Below, piece after piece: positions 1-9,204 of a stretch of DNA of 64,000 bases (position 1 is the stretch's first letter; each line of letters opens with the position of its first letter). The DNA is from JADGRF01 sp036382515 (lineage in GTDB: Bacteria; Myxococcota_A; Polyangia; Polyangiales; JAFGIB01): the NCBI GenBank assembly GCA_036382515.1, contig DASVHQ010000009.1, positions 86,384 through 150,383 on the forward strand, read 5' to 3'. The notes under the pieces are model-generated. The model searched no databases and was not told where the DNA came from. It saw nothing but the letters and a program-made list of their open reading frames with translations. Both the position numbers and the translations under genes were made by a program.

Positions 1-1361
1 CCGCGGTGATCCACAAGAAGATGGTGGTGCGCTGGCCGTACAAGCTGATCGCCGATCTGCGTTTCGGGCTCTTCGAGCTGTACGATCTGCAAGCCGATCC
101 GCGTGAGCGCGACAATCTCGCCGACCGCGATCCGGCGCTGCTGTCCACGCTGCGTGGAGAGGTCTACGCCTGGACGGAGTCGTTGACCCCCGCTGACCAG
201 CCGCAGCTGCGCGAGCCGAGCCTGCTCGCGCTCGAGTGGGGTCGGCTCGGTGATCGCCGCGCCGTGCAGCCGCTCTGCCGCTTGGCGCTCGACGAGAACG
301 CAAACACCGCGCAGCGCGCGGAGGCAGCGCGCCTCTTGGGCAAGCTCGCCGATGACAGCGCTGCGGATGGGTTGCTCGCAGCGACGCACGCAGCCAACCG
401 CTGGGTCGCGGCAGAAGCCGCGATCGCGCTGGGTCGGCTGTTCGACGCGCGCGCCGCGCCCCTCTTGCGCAAGCTCGTGGTCGCCGAGGACCCTGGCATC
501 CGCAGTCGCGCGGGGATCTCGCTCGGAAGACTGCGCGACCAACGCGCCGTGCCTGCGCTGATCGACGCGCTGTGGGTGGCGCCCAGTGGCTACGAGCGCG
601 AAGAAGCGGTGCGCTGGCTGGGACGTCTACGTGACAGCCGCGCGCTCGATCCCTTGATCGACATGCTCGCCGACGCGCACACGCGACATCTGGTCGTGCT
701 CGCGCTCGGCGAGCTTGGCGATGCGCGTGCGTTCGCACCGCTGTCGCAGGTGCTCAGCCTCGACCGCAACGTCAACGTCCGCGATGGCGTCGTGCGTGGC
801 CTGGGCGCCCTTGGCGACGCACGCGGCATCGACTTGATCCTGCGGCTGGCCGGCGACGACCCGGGCCTGCGCAACACCGGCGAATCGTTGGTGCGTTTGC
901 ATGCGATCGAACGGCGCGCCATCGGCGGTGCGGATCTGACCCAAGGCCATGCTGCTTCGGACGGCTTCGGAGCATGCTACGTCGGTCCGTTGCGCCACGA
1001 TTGGGACTACCTGCACCGCACCTCCTGCACCACGGCGCAGCCGCTGGTCTCGCTGCGTCTGTCGGTACCGCCGCGCGTGCGCGCAGCGAGCTTCGGCGCC
1101 ACCGCGCTGCTGAGCATCAAGCGCCTCGATGCCGTGCAGCCGGCGGAGGTCACAGTGTCGATCGGAGGTCAGACGCTGTCACCGGTGCGCATCGATGGGG
1201 CCTGGGCCGAGTATCGCTGGCCCGTGGCGGCTCCGCTGCTCGTCGGCGAGAGTGTGGAGGCGCAGCTGCGCACGACGCAGCCCGAAGCCCGCTTCGAGGT
1301 CGACCATCTCTTGCTGCTGCCGCGCGCCGTATCGCAACCGCTCGCCGCACGCAGCCCGTAG
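1..1361 (+). CDS. Sulfatase C-terminus fused to HEAT repeats (5' partial)
   Basis: The reading frame is open through the left edge, so the catalytic sulfatase part, with the formylglycine site, lies outside the window. The first ~50 visible residues carry the typical sulfatase C-terminal pattern (KLI.. then LFELYDLQADPRERDNLAD). From about residue 75 to 300 follow six to eight short helical repeats of the PBS-lyase/HEAT type (recurrent A..LG.L.D.RA...L). A beta-rich tail of ~110 residues with no recognised family ends the protein. Known: HEAT arrays are protein- or ligand-binding scaffolds. Inferred: an extracytoplasmic sulfatase or related alkaline-phosphatase-superfamily hydrolase with a docking domain. 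Substrate cannot be told. It converges on truB with 13 bases between stops. Confidence 0.75.
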   Translation, partial: AVIHKKMVVRWPYKLIADLRFGLFELYDLQADPRERDNLADRDPALLSTLRGEVYAWTESLTPADQPQLREPSLLALEWGRLGDRRAVQPLCRLALDENANTAQRAEAARLLGKLADDSAADGLLAATHAANRWVAAEAAIALGRLFDARAAPLLRKLVVAEDPGIRSRAGISLGRLRDQRAVPALIDALWVAPSGYEREEAVRWLGRLRDSRALDPLIDMLADAHTRHLVVLALGELGDARAFAPLSQVLSLDRNVNVRDGVVRGLGALGDARGIDLILRLAGDDPGLRNTGESLVRLHAIERRAIGGADLTQGHAASDGFGACYVGPLRHDWDYLHRTSCTTAQPLVSLRLSVPPRVRAASFGATALLSIKRLDAVQPAEVTVSIGGQTLSPVRIDGAWAEYRWPVAAPLLVGESVEAQLRTTQPEARFEVDHLLLLPRAVSQPLAARSP

Positions 1362-1374
1362 GCGCGCGCGGCGC

Positions 1375-2313
1375 TCAGCTGGTGTGGATGCCGCGCGCGA
1401 TCTCGATCCGACCGGCTCGGCAGCGGCCGAGCGCGATCAACGCGCCCCGTTCGTCGAGCACCGCCACAGGATCGCAGCCCTCGGCAGGCAAGACTTCGCC
1501 GCGAATGCGTGCAGGCGAGAGTGCGCGGCCCTGCCGTACATCCGTCACGCCCTGCTCGTCCACCTGAACGCTCGGTCGTCCGCGAAGCGCAGCTGACGGC
1601 GGCAAAAGGCGCACGAGCAACGTGGCGCGCGCCGCCTCATCCCCGCGCCGCGCCTGCTCGACCAGCTCGAAGCCGACCGCGTCGTGCAATTCGAAACCAC
1701 CACTTTGCGTGCGCCGCAGCGCCGTGAGGTGTCCCAGCGTGCCGAGCGCTTTGGCCAGGTCGCGCGCCAGTGCACGCACGTAGAAGCCCTTGCCCGAACG
1801 CACGCGCAGATCGATCTCGCACGCCCGCAGCTCGAGAATCTCGAGCGCATCCACGCGCACGTTGCGCTCCGGCGCTTCCACCTGCTCACCGCGCCGCGCA
1901 CGGGCATAGAGCGCGACGCCTTGTTGCTTGATCGCCGACACGACCGGCGCGCGCTGCACGAACTCGCCCACGAAGGCTCGCGCCGCACGTTCGACGGTAT
2001 CGCGCAAGAGGTCAGCCGGCAACGGCGCGCTCGCCACGACTCGACCATCGGCATCCAGGCTGTCAGTCTGCTCGCCCAATCGAACGGTCGCGAGGTAGGT
2101 CTTGTCGTCTGCGCTGAGGTGGTGCAAGAGCTTTGTGCCTTCGCCGACGCCGAGCACCAGGATGCCGGTCGCCATCGGATCCAGCGTGCCCGCGTGACCC
2201 ACCGCGCGCGTATGCAGCGCACGGCGCACGCACTGCACGACGTCGTGCGAACTGATGCCACGCGGCTTGTCGACCACCAGGACGCCGCTCGGCTTGGCTT
2301 CGACCACGCTCAC
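1375..2313 (-). CDS. truB: tRNA pseudouridine(55) synthase TruB
   Basis: Makes pseudouridine 55 in the T-loop of tRNAs. The 312-residue protein has the family N-terminus (GVLVVDKPRGISSHDVV) and the catalytic motif AGTLDPMATG with the nucleophilic aspartate at residue 45. A PUA-like C-terminal region follows at about 240-310. The start is a GTG at 2313, two bases from the stop of the upstream DHH gene. It is the last gene of the rimP-nusA-infB-rbfA operon, a position also seen in many other bacteria (rbfA-truB). Length matches the family. Confidence 0.96.
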   Translation of the reverse strand: MSVVEAKPSGVLVVDKPRGISSHDVVQCVRRALHTRAVGHAGTLDPMATGILVLGVGEGTKLLHHLSADDKTYLATVRLGEQTDSLDADGRVVASAPLPADLLRDTVERAARAFVGEFVQRAPVVSAIKQQGVALYARARRGEQVEAPERNVRVDALEILELRACEIDLRVRSGKGFYVRALARDLAKALGTLGHLTALRRTQSGGFELHDAVGFELVEQARRGDEAARATLLVRLLPPSAALRGRPSVQVDEQGVTDVRQGRALSPARIRGEVLPAEGCDPVAVLDERGALIALGRCRAGRIEIARGIHTS

Positions 2314-2314
2314 G

Positions 2315-3316
2315 CTAGCGCTCTAAGCCGAGCTCGCGTCCGGCCTCGAGGAGGACGCGCTCACGCGCCGCTCGCAAGTCGAGGCTCACGGTGGCACCCG
2401 CTGCAGCGCGATGGCCACCACCACCGAGCGCCACGGCCACGCGCGACACATCGGCGCGCCCGGCGCTGCGCAGCGACAGGCGCGTGAGCAGCGACCCCAT
2501 CATCGTCTCGTCGGCGCGCGCACGGCGCTCCCAAAGCATGATCGAGATGTCGACGCCCTTGAGCATGCGACCGTATTCGACCAGCCCTTCGGCAGCGATG
2601 TCGGTCGCCCCAGCCGCCTCGATCATGCTCATCGGAACCGTGAGCAGCGCCACGCGTCCCGCGTACTCGGTTTCGATCGCGTTGATGGCCAGGCCCAGAA
2701 GGCGCATGCGCGCCATCGACCAACTCTCGAACACGGCCGACGCGACGGTCCACGGATCGGCCCCTGCGTCGACCAGGTTGGCCCCCGTGCGCAGCGTCTC
2801 TGCCGTGGTACCCGGGTAGCGAAAGCCGCCAGTGTCGGCCACCAGCGCAGTGTAGAGCGGCGCCGCGGCGGCTTGCGGCAACGGGCTCACGCCGAGCGCC
2901 GACGCCAGGCTCAGCACCACGATGGCGGTGGCGCACGCCTTGGGGTCGCGAACCACGATGTCGCCGAAGTCATCGTGGGCGACGTGATGGTCGACGATCA
3001 CGACGGGCCCGGTGATGGCGCGCGGTGGAAATTGCCGGGGCAAGAGCTTGCGCGCGGCCGTGTCGGTGATGAAGGTACCATCGAAGGTCATGCCCGCGGG
3101 CACCGACGAGCGCACGGCCTCGACACCGGGCAGGAACAGCAACTGCTCCGGCACGGGGTCGCGGTTGTAGAGATAGACTTCTTTGCCCAGCGCGCGCAGC
3201 ACCTCCGCCAGGCCCAGCATGGAGCCCACGGCATCGGCGTCGGGCAGCACGTGGCAGGTGAGCAGGAAACGCTGGCCTTCCCTCACTAGCTTCACCGCAT
3301 TTGCCAGACTACTCAT
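2315..3316 (-). CDS. DHH/DHHA1 phosphoesterase, NrnA-like
   Basis: A 333-residue DHH-family phosphoesterase. Seen: DADAVGS near residue 27, VDHH near residue 110 (the family-naming metal-binding motif), and a C-terminal DHHA1 domain with GGGGH around residue 300. Family members of this size degrade nanoRNA or 3'-phosphoadenosine phosphate, or cleave cyclic dinucleotides. The place between rbfA and truB is typical for NrnA homologues in Firmicutes and Deltaproteobacteria. The ATG at 3316 follows a strong GAGGGGG Shine-Dalgarno and overlaps the rbfA stop by four bases, so translation is probably coupled. Which substrate it uses is not decided by sequence. Confidence 0.9.
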   Translation of the reverse strand: MSSLANAVKLVREGQRFLLTCHVLPDADAVGSMLGLAEVLRALGKEVYLYNRDPVPEQLLFLPGVEAVRSSVPAGMTFDGTFITDTAARKLLPRQFPPRAITGPVVIVDHHVAHDDFGDIVVRDPKACATAIVVLSLASALGVSPLPQAAAAPLYTALVADTGGFRYPGTTAETLRTGANLVDAGADPWTVASAVFESWSMARMRLLGLAINAIETEYAGRVALLTVPMSMIEAAGATDIAAEGLVEYGRMLKGVDISIMLWERRARADETMMGSLLTRLSLRSAGRADVSRVAVALGGGGHRAAAGATVSLDLRAARERVLLEAGRELGLER

Positions 3317-3699
3317 GATTCCCCCTCGTGTTCGCGCCGGATCTCCTCCAGCACCGCTTCCACCCGCGCGGCGCGATCGAGTCCCTCGTCCCAGAAGAAC
3401 TTCAGATCCGGCATGTACTTCAACCGCAGCCGTGGCCCAAGCTCGCGCCGCAGGTGCCCCCCGGCCCTCTCCAGTGCGCGAAGCGTAGTGCTGCGCTGCT
3501 TGTCATCCACTTCAGGTCTCGTCAAGCGGACGTACACCCGGGCGTGCTGCAGGTCGTCGGTGAGGGCCACGCGCGTGACGTAGACGTCGGCCACGGCCGG
3601 GTCACGGACCTCGCCGCGCAGGAACATCTCCATCAACTCGGCCTTGAGACGTTCGGCGACGCGTTGGCTGCGAGCTGATTTGTTCGGTGGATTGGGCAT
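3313..3699 (-). CDS. rbfA: Ribosome-binding factor A
   Basis: RbfA is a KH-fold 30S maturation factor acting on the 5' region of 16S rRNA. The 128-residue product has the family signature SQRVAERLKAEL near the start, then VTRVALTDDLQHARVYV, and ends with the characteristic LKYMPDLKFFWDEGLDRAARVEAVL. The start chosen is the ATG at 3699, one base after the stop of the DUF503 gene. A longer frame to 3774 would overlap that gene by 74 bases and adds an unrelated Arg-rich extension. It overlaps the next gene by four bases. Confidence 0.95.
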   Translation of the reverse strand: MPNPPNKSARSQRVAERLKAELMEMFLRGEVRDPAVADVYVTRVALTDDLQHARVYVRLTRPEVDDKQRSTTLRALERAGGHLRRELGPRLRLKYMPDLKFFWDEGLDRAARVEAVLEEIRREHEGES

Positions 3700-3700
3700 C

Positions 3701-4054
3701 CTAACTCTCCTCGCCGTCGTCGCTCGGCAACGAGCCACCTTGGAAGGGCAGCGCTGCAGCTTCCCCCTCGACATGCAAGATTTCCAGACTGCGGTCGGTC
3801 ACCACGGCCTCGGTCAAGCCCGCCATGAAGCTGGTGATGTGATCGAGCATCGAGTTGGCGTGGCTGCTGTCGTTGCTCACCACGGCCACGCCGATCACGG
3901 CGCGACGGTGGGTGTCGAGCTCGTCGACCTCCGCCACCGCCGCGTTGAAGCGCGACCTGGTGCGGTCGATGATGCGGCGCACCACGCTACGCTTGCCCTT
4001 GAGCGAATCGTTGCCCGGCAGCGAGAACGTGATGCGGCACACGCCTACGACCAT
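3701..4054 (-). CDS. DUF503 (YlxP-like) protein
   Basis: A 117-residue protein of the DUF503 family, recognised from its start (VVGVCRITFSLPGNDSLKGKRSVVRRI) and the middle segment with AVIGVAVVSNDSSHANSMLDHI. Its Bacillus relative YlxP also sits between infB and rbfA. No biochemical role is firmly established for the family, and a ribosome-linked role is inferred only from this conserved position. It lies 34 bases downstream of infB and one base upstream of rbfA, so it is surely cotranscribed. The acidic C-terminal tail (DDGEES) is not part of the conserved core. Confidence 0.9.
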   Translation of the reverse strand: MVVGVCRITFSLPGNDSLKGKRSVVRRIIDRTRSRFNAAVAEVDELDTHRRAVIGVAVVSNDSSHANSMLDHITSFMAGLTEAVVTDRSLEILHVEGEAAALPFQGGSLPSDDGEES

Positions 4055-4088
4055 TTCTGTCCGTTCGTCCGGCCTGTAGCAGCCGCAC

Positions 4089-6746
4089 TCAGAGCTGGGC
4101 CGTCATCTCTTGCATCTCGAAGCATTCGATGATGTCCAGCTCCTTGATGTCGGCGTACTCGAGGCCGATGCCGCATTCGAGGCCATTGTTGACCTCTTTC
4201 ACGTCTTCCTTGATGCGACGCAGCGAGCGGATCGTGCCTTCCCAGACCTGCTCGGAACCGCGCAACAAGCGACCCTTGGCGCCGCGCACCAACTTGCCGT
4301 CGGTGACGAACGAACCCGCGATGACGCCCTTGGGCAGCGTGAAGACCGCGCGCACTTCCGCGCGACCGAGCGGGCTCTCTTTGTAGACCGGCTTGAGCAG
4401 CCCGATCATGGCCTTCTTCACGTCATCCACGACCTCGTAGATGATGCTGTAGGTGCGGATCTCGACCTTTTCGGACTTCGCGATCTTGGTCGCGCCGCCA
4501 CTGGGCCGCACGTGGAAGCCAATCACGATGCCGCGCGACGCCGAGGCGAGCATGACATCGCTCTCGCTGATGCCACCGGCACCGGAGTGCACGACCACGA
4601 CCTTGACCTTGTCGGTCGAGAGCTCGCTGAGCGCCTTGACCAGCGCTTCAGCCGAGCCCTGTACGTCGGCTTTGACCACGAGCTTGAGCTCCTGGACCTC
4701 GCCTTCCTGCATCTTCTGGTAGATGGCGTCGAGGCCAACCTTGGTGCCGATCGAGACGGTCGACTTGCCGCTGACCTTGCGACGACGCTCGGCGATCTGC
4801 TGAGCGACCTTCACGTCGGTGACGATGTTGAAGTGGTCGCCGGCTTCGGGCACCTCGGACAAGCCGAGCACCTCGACCGGGGTCGATGCACCGACCTTGA
4901 CCACGGGCTTGCCGCTGTCGTCTGTCATCGCGCGGATCTTGCCGAAGGCCGAGCCCGCCACGACGAAGTTGCCCGTGCTGAGCGTGCCGTCCTGGACCAA
5001 GAAATTCGCGACCGGACCACGACCCTTGTCGAGGTAGGCTTCGAGCACGACGCCCTCGGCGGGGACGCTCGGGTTGGTCTTGAGCTCCAACACTTCGGCC
5101 TGCAACAAAACGCTGTCGAGCAGCTCGTCGATACCGATGCCGGTCTGCGCCGACACCTTCGCGAAGATCGTCTGACCTCCCCACTCCTCGGACTGCAAGC
5201 CCTCGGAAGCCAGGTCGCGCATGATCACGTCGGGACGCGCATCGGGCTTGTCCATCTTGTTGATGGCCACGATGATGGGAACGTTCGCCGCCTTCGCGTG
5301 GGCGATGGCTTCCTTGGTCTGCGGCATGACGCCGTCGTCGGCCGCGACCACCAGGATCACGAGGTCGGTTGCGTTCGCACCGCGCGAGCGCATCGCCGTG
5401 AACGCGGCGTGGCCCGGCGTGTCGATGAACACGATCGTGCCCTTCTTGGTCTCGACGTGGTACGCGCCGATGTGCTGCGTGATGCCGCCGGACTCCTGCG
5501 ACGCCACGTTGGTACGCCGGATGCGGTCGAGCAGCGAGGTCTTGCCGTGGTCCACGTGACCCATGACTGTCACGACCGGCGGGCGGCTCTCGCGTGAGGC
5601 TGCGTCGTCGGTGTATTCACCGCGCGCCTCCGTGATGAGGTCGTCCTCTGTCACGGCGACGTTCTCGACTTCGAAGCCGAATTCCGCGGCCAGGATGTTC
5701 GCCGTGTCGGCGTCGAGGGTGGAGTTGATCATCACGCCGGTGGTGCCGAGTTCCATCAGCTTGGCGAGCACGTCGGTCGCCTTGAGCGACATGCGCGCCG
5801 CGAGGACCTGCAAGCCAATCTCGTCCTCGATGCGAATGACGCGCTTGGCTGCGCTTGGCGTGGTGATCTCGGTCTTCGCGCCCTTCTTGCCGGGTGCCAT
5901 CTTGCGCGCGCGGCCGGGACGACCACGCTGCTGCTGCTGGCGGCCGGTCGGACCGAGCGCGGAGCGAGCCAGCTCACGACGACGCGGCGGCGTGGCACCA
6001 CCCGCGGCGACCTGCTGAAGCTGGGCGGTCTTCGCCTGGTGCTCGGAGATGATGCGCGCGCGCGCAGCAGCGGAGAGCGGCGCGGCGGTTCCACCGAGCA
6101 TGCTGCCACGGGCCACCACGCCCGGAGGCAGGTCGCTCGTCGGCAAGCGCTGGTCGAACGGCAGCGGCCCGCCGCGACGTGGACGCTCCATCTGCTGCTC
6201 GCGCACTGGCGGCTCGGTAGCGACCGGCTCGGACGGGAGCTTGCGAGCATCGGCATCGACTTGCGGGTGCACGATGACCGGTACGGGCGGCGGCGGCGGA
6301 AGCATCTCGCCACGCGGCTTCGCGCTCGGCGTCGGCGCTTCGTGGGCGACTTGCTCGATGTTTCGAACGACCGAGGCGGGCTCTCGACGTGCCGGAGCGG
6401 GCGCAGCCGCCACGGGCGACGGCGCTACAGGACGCCTCGGCTCGTCTTTGGTCGGGTGGGCCGGATGCGCCGCAGCGGGGGCGGCCGCGGCCTTCTCCGT
6501 CGGTTCGTCGTCGTCGTCGCGCTTGGCGACTGCGCGGCGGCGCACGACGGTCGGGCGAATGCGCTCCTCGACCACGTTGTGCTGCTTCTCTTTTTCGACA
6601 GCGCGTTTGACGCGCTCGATGTCCACCACTTCGAGCGAGCTCATATGATTGCGCACCTGGACGCCGAGGGTCGCTAGCTTCGTCATGAGCTCGCGATTGT
6701 CGAGTCCCATCTCCCGTGCCACTTCGTAAACGCGGGTCTTGATCAT
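4089..6746 (-). CDS. infB: Translation initiation factor IF-2
   Basis: GTPase that places initiator tRNA on the ribosome. The 885-residue product has an N-terminal IF2_N domain (1-50, RVYEVAREMGL), a long Pro/Ala/Arg-rich linker (~60-320), a second IF2_N-like segment (~325-375), and the G domain with GHVDHGKTS near residue 392, DTPGHAAFT and NKMD. EF-Tu-like domains 2-4 close the protein. The ATG at 6746 is chosen because it has an ideal GGAGGAATC spacing and gives the normal IF2_N start. It overlaps the end of the YlxR/L7Ae gene by four bases (ATGA). Confidence 0.98.
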   Translation of the reverse strand: MIKTRVYEVAREMGLDNRELMTKLATLGVQVRNHMSSLEVVDIERVKRAVEKEKQHNVVEERIRPTVVRRRAVAKRDDDDEPTEKAAAAPAAAHPAHPTKDEPRRPVAPSPVAAAPAPARREPASVVRNIEQVAHEAPTPSAKPRGEMLPPPPPVPVIVHPQVDADARKLPSEPVATEPPVREQQMERPRRGGPLPFDQRLPTSDLPPGVVARGSMLGGTAAPLSAAARARIISEHQAKTAQLQQVAAGGATPPRRRELARSALGPTGRQQQQRGRPGRARKMAPGKKGAKTEITTPSAAKRVIRIEDEIGLQVLAARMSLKATDVLAKLMELGTTGVMINSTLDADTANILAAEFGFEVENVAVTEDDLITEARGEYTDDAASRESRPPVVTVMGHVDHGKTSLLDRIRRTNVASQESGGITQHIGAYHVETKKGTIVFIDTPGHAAFTAMRSRGANATDLVILVVAADDGVMPQTKEAIAHAKAANVPIIVAINKMDKPDARPDVIMRDLASEGLQSEEWGGQTIFAKVSAQTGIGIDELLDSVLLQAEVLELKTNPSVPAEGVVLEAYLDKGRGPVANFLVQDGTLSTGNFVVAGSAFGKIRAMTDDSGKPVVKVGASTPVEVLGLSEVPEAGDHFNIVTDVKVAQQIAERRRKVSGKSTVSIGTKVGLDAIYQKMQEGEVQELKLVVKADVQGSAEALVKALSELSTDKVKVVVVHSGAGGISESDVMLASASRGIVIGFHVRPSGGATKIAKSEKVEIRTYSIIYEVVDDVKKAMIGLLKPVYKESPLGRAEVRAVFTLPKGVIAGSFVTDGKLVRGAKGRLLRGSEQVWEGTIRSLRRIKEDVKEVNNGLECGIGLEYADIKELDIIECFEMQEMTAQL

Positions 6747-7372
6747 GATTCCTCCGCCGCCGACAGCACGGGGCTGCTCGGCGGGTGCGGTGATAGCTCG
6801 GCGACGCAACGCAACGCCTGCCCGAGCTCGTCCGCGATCCCCTCATCGAGGATCGCTAGGACAGAAAGCAGTGGCCGGCCGAACAATCGACCGAGGCCGT
6901 CTTTCGTATTCCAAACCAGGCAGGCTCGGCCCAGCTTCTCGGCGGCGCGTTCGAGGTCCTGACGTGACCCCTCGGCGTCGCCTGCAACGACTAACAGATG
7001 CACCCGTCGTTGCGCCAGCGCATCGCGCACGGCTTCGGTGCCGAGCGCGATGTGGCGTGACCTGCGCGCCGCCTGCAAAAGGCCCTCGGCGCGACGCAGG
7101 TACTGGTCGGAAGCGGTCTGCGCGAGCGCGGCGGCCGTCGTTTCGGAGGGCACCGGCAGCGCGCGACGCAGTGCGCCCGTGCGCACCGCAGCTTCCACGC
7201 AGCGATATCGCGCATGCACCGACACGCCGCGACCCGGCTGTCTGCGGCGCACGTCTGGAACCCACACCGGCGGCTCTCCGCCGGCCACGAAGCGCAACAA
7301 CGCGTCGCGCGAGTCTGTCGTTCGACAGCCCACACACAAACGCGACGCAGCTTCGTGGCTTGGTTCCAGCAT
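6743..7372 (-). CDS. YlxR (DUF448) and L7Ae-like fusion protein
   Basis: Two small RNA-binding families are joined in 209 residues. Residues ~10-85 match DUF448/YlxR (CVGCRTTDSRDALLRFV, then GRGVSVHARYRCVEAAVRTG). Residues ~95-190 look like an L7Ae/L30e/S12e domain (AARRSRHIALGTEAVRDAL, then VHLLVVAGDAEG). In Firmicutes these are two neighbouring genes between nusA and infB, and here they form one polypeptide in the same place. A function in ribosome or RNase P related RNA binding is inferred. The start at 7372 lies eight bases after the nusA stop with a GAGCGG-type Shine-Dalgarno. Confidence 0.88.
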   Translation of the reverse strand: MLEPSHEAASRLCVGCRTTDSRDALLRFVAGGEPPVWVPDVRRRQPGRGVSVHARYRCVEAAVRTGALRRALPVPSETTAAALAQTASDQYLRRAEGLLQAARRSRHIALGTEAVRDALAQRRVHLLVVAGDAEGSRQDLERAAEKLGRACLVWNTKDGLGRLFGRPLLSVLAILDEGIADELGQALRCVAELSPHPPSSPVLSAAEES

Positions 7373-7380
7373 CGATCCGC

Positions 7381-9153
7381 TCAGCCTCGTGCCTCTCCGT
7401 CCGGGGGGGCCACCGGCGCAGGCTGCGCTGCCGCAGCAGCAGCAGCAGCCGCAGCGCTGGCGGCAGCAGCCGCAGCGCTGGCGGCAGCAGCCTCCGCCGC
7501 CTTGGCTTCGTGGGCCGCAGCAGCCGCCTGCTGTTCGGCGTCGTGACGCTCGCGCGCCAGCTTCTGACCTTGCGCCACGTGCTCGGCGTCGTTGGCCATG
7601 TAGCTCACGATGCCTTCGCGGATCACCTGCGCGCGCTTGGAGCCGAGGCCCGTGCGGATCGCGAGACGATCCACGTCTTCTTCGGCGTGCAGGTCGCGCA
7701 GGTTGCGATAGCCCGCGTGCAGGAGCAGATCTGCGATGCGCGGCGTCACGCCCGGAACCAGCAACAGCTCGTCGCGATCGACGAGCAGGTCTTCACCGCT
7801 CACCGCGCGCTTGATACGACCCAGGCGCAGCTTCTCCATCGCGCTCTCGGCACGACGCTTGAGTGAGGCCGCGTTCTGCAGGCCGCCCAGACCCTCGATC
7901 GCGCCCAGCTCTTCCTCGGCCGCCTCGGCCACTTCGTCGAGGCTGCGGAAGCCTTGTTTGTAGAGCGTCAGAGCCAACACTCGGTCGAGGTTCTCGATCG
8001 AGGCGAGCGCCGAGATGGCCTGCTCTTCCATGATCTTGAACTTCGATTCACCGATCACGTCCAGGCGCCAGCCTGTGAGCTGCGACGCCAAACGCACGTT
8101 CTGACCGCGACGGCCGATGGCCAGCGAGAGCTTGTCGTCGGGGACGACCAGCTCCATGCCGCTGTTGGCTTCGTCGATGATCACGCGCGCGACGTCGGCC
8201 GGCGCGATCGCATTGCACACGAAGCGCGCCGGATCGCGATCGTAGGGCACGATGTCGATCTTCTCGCCACGCAGCTCCTGCACCACGGCCTGCACGCGCG
8301 AGCCTTTCATGCCCACGCACGCGCCCACGGGATCCACGTCGGGATCACGGCTGCTCACCGCGATCTTCGAGCGCGCACCAGGCTCGCGAGCGGCCGCAAC
8401 GATGCGCACGATGCCCTCGTAGATCTCGGGCACTTCCATCTCGAAGAGCTTCACGAGCAGGCCCACGTCCGTGCGCGACAGGATGATCTGCGGGCCGCGC
8501 GCTTCGCGATCGATGTCGAACAAGAACGCCACGATGCGATCACCGGGCCGATAGGTCTCGCGCGGCGTCTGGTACTTCTGCGGCAGGATGCCCTCGGTGC
8601 GACCGAGGTCGACGATGATGTTGCTGCCGCGCTCGAAGCGCCGCACCACACCCGTGATGATCTCGCCCTTGCGGTCCTTGTACTCGTTGAAAATGTTCTC
8701 GCGCTCGGCGTCGCGCACGCGCTGGATGATCACCTGCTTGGCCGTCTGCGCCGCGATCCGACCGAAGCCGTGACGCGCCTGCTGGAGCTTCAGCAAGTCG
8801 CCGAACTCCTTGTCCTGCAAGCGCGCCTTCTCCGTGTCTTCCTTCAGGTAGAAGATCTGGAAGCCCAGCTCTTCGCCGAGGTCGGCTTCGAGGCCGTAGC
8901 GCTTGGCGTCGGTCTCCGAGATCTCACGCTCGGAGTCGCTGACGTCTTCCACCACGATCATGTACTGGAAGAGATCGACCTGGCCGATCGCCTCGTTGAA
9001 GCGTGCTTCGAGCTCGCGGTTGGGCCCGAAGGTGCGCTTGGCGGCGGTGAGGATCGCCTGCTCCATCGTCTCGATGAGGATCTTCTGGTCGATCCCCTTC
9101 TCGCGGCTCACCTGGTCGATGATGTGCTGGAGAGAAAGCGTGCCTTCTTGCAT
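7381..9153 (-). CDS. nusA: Transcription termination/antitermination protein NusA
   Basis: RNA polymerase-associated factor controlling pausing, termination and antitermination. The ~590-residue product shows the NusA N-terminal domain, an S1 segment (GEIITGVVRRFERGSNIIVDLG), two KH domains (around DPVGACVGMKGSRVQAVVQEL and LSLAIGRRGQNVRLASQLTGW), then a C-terminal helix-hairpin-helix region. It ends in an unusual Ala-rich tail of ~50 residues made partly of a DNA tandem repeat. The ATG at 9153 is preferred (AAGAGGC Shine-Dalgarno). An in-frame ATG at 9204, right after the rimP stop, would add 17 basic residues and cannot be excluded. Confidence 0.97.
   Translation of the reverse strand: MQEGTLSLQHIIDQVSREKGIDQKILIETMEQAILTAAKRTFGPNRELEARFNEAIGQVDLFQYMIVVEDVSDSEREISETDAKRYGLEADLGEELGFQIFYLKEDTEKARLQDKEFGDLLKLQQARHGFGRIAAQTAKQVIIQRVRDAERENIFNEYKDRKGEIITGVVRRFERGSNIIVDLGRTEGILPQKYQTPRETYRPGDRIVAFLFDIDREARGPQIILSRTDVGLLVKLFEMEVPEIYEGIVRIVAAAREPGARSKIAVSSRDPDVDPVGACVGMKGSRVQAVVQELRGEKIDIVPYDRDPARFVCNAIAPADVARVIIDEANSGMELVVPDDKLSLAIGRRGQNVRLASQLTGWRLDVIGESKFKIMEEQAISALASIENLDRVLALTLYKQGFRSLDEVAEAAEEELGAIEGLGGLQNAASLKRRAESAMEKLRLGRIKRAVSGEDLLVDRDELLLVPGVTPRIADLLLHAGYRNLRDLHAEEDVDRLAIRTGLGSKRAQVIREGIVSYMANDAEHVAQGQKLARERHDAEQQAAAAAHEAKAAEAAAASAAAAAASAAAAAAAAAAQPAPVAPPDGEARG
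7442..7492. repeat. 21-bp tandem repeat encoding the NusA Ala tail
   Basis: Two perfect 21-base copies (7442-7462 and 7463-7483) and nine bases of a third lie in the 3' end of nusA. On the coding strand they give Ala runs broken by single Ser residues. The length is a multiple of three, so copy-number change by slippage would keep frame. Confidence 0.85.
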
Positions 9154-9204
9154 GGCTGCCTCTTTGCGCGCTGTGCGCTCGCTCGCTGGAGTTCGCTGTG
9201 CCAT

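Noticed and set aside
4110..5597. 495-codon frame antisense to infB
   Set aside because: Composition is that of an antisense reading of the conserved IF-2 G domain.
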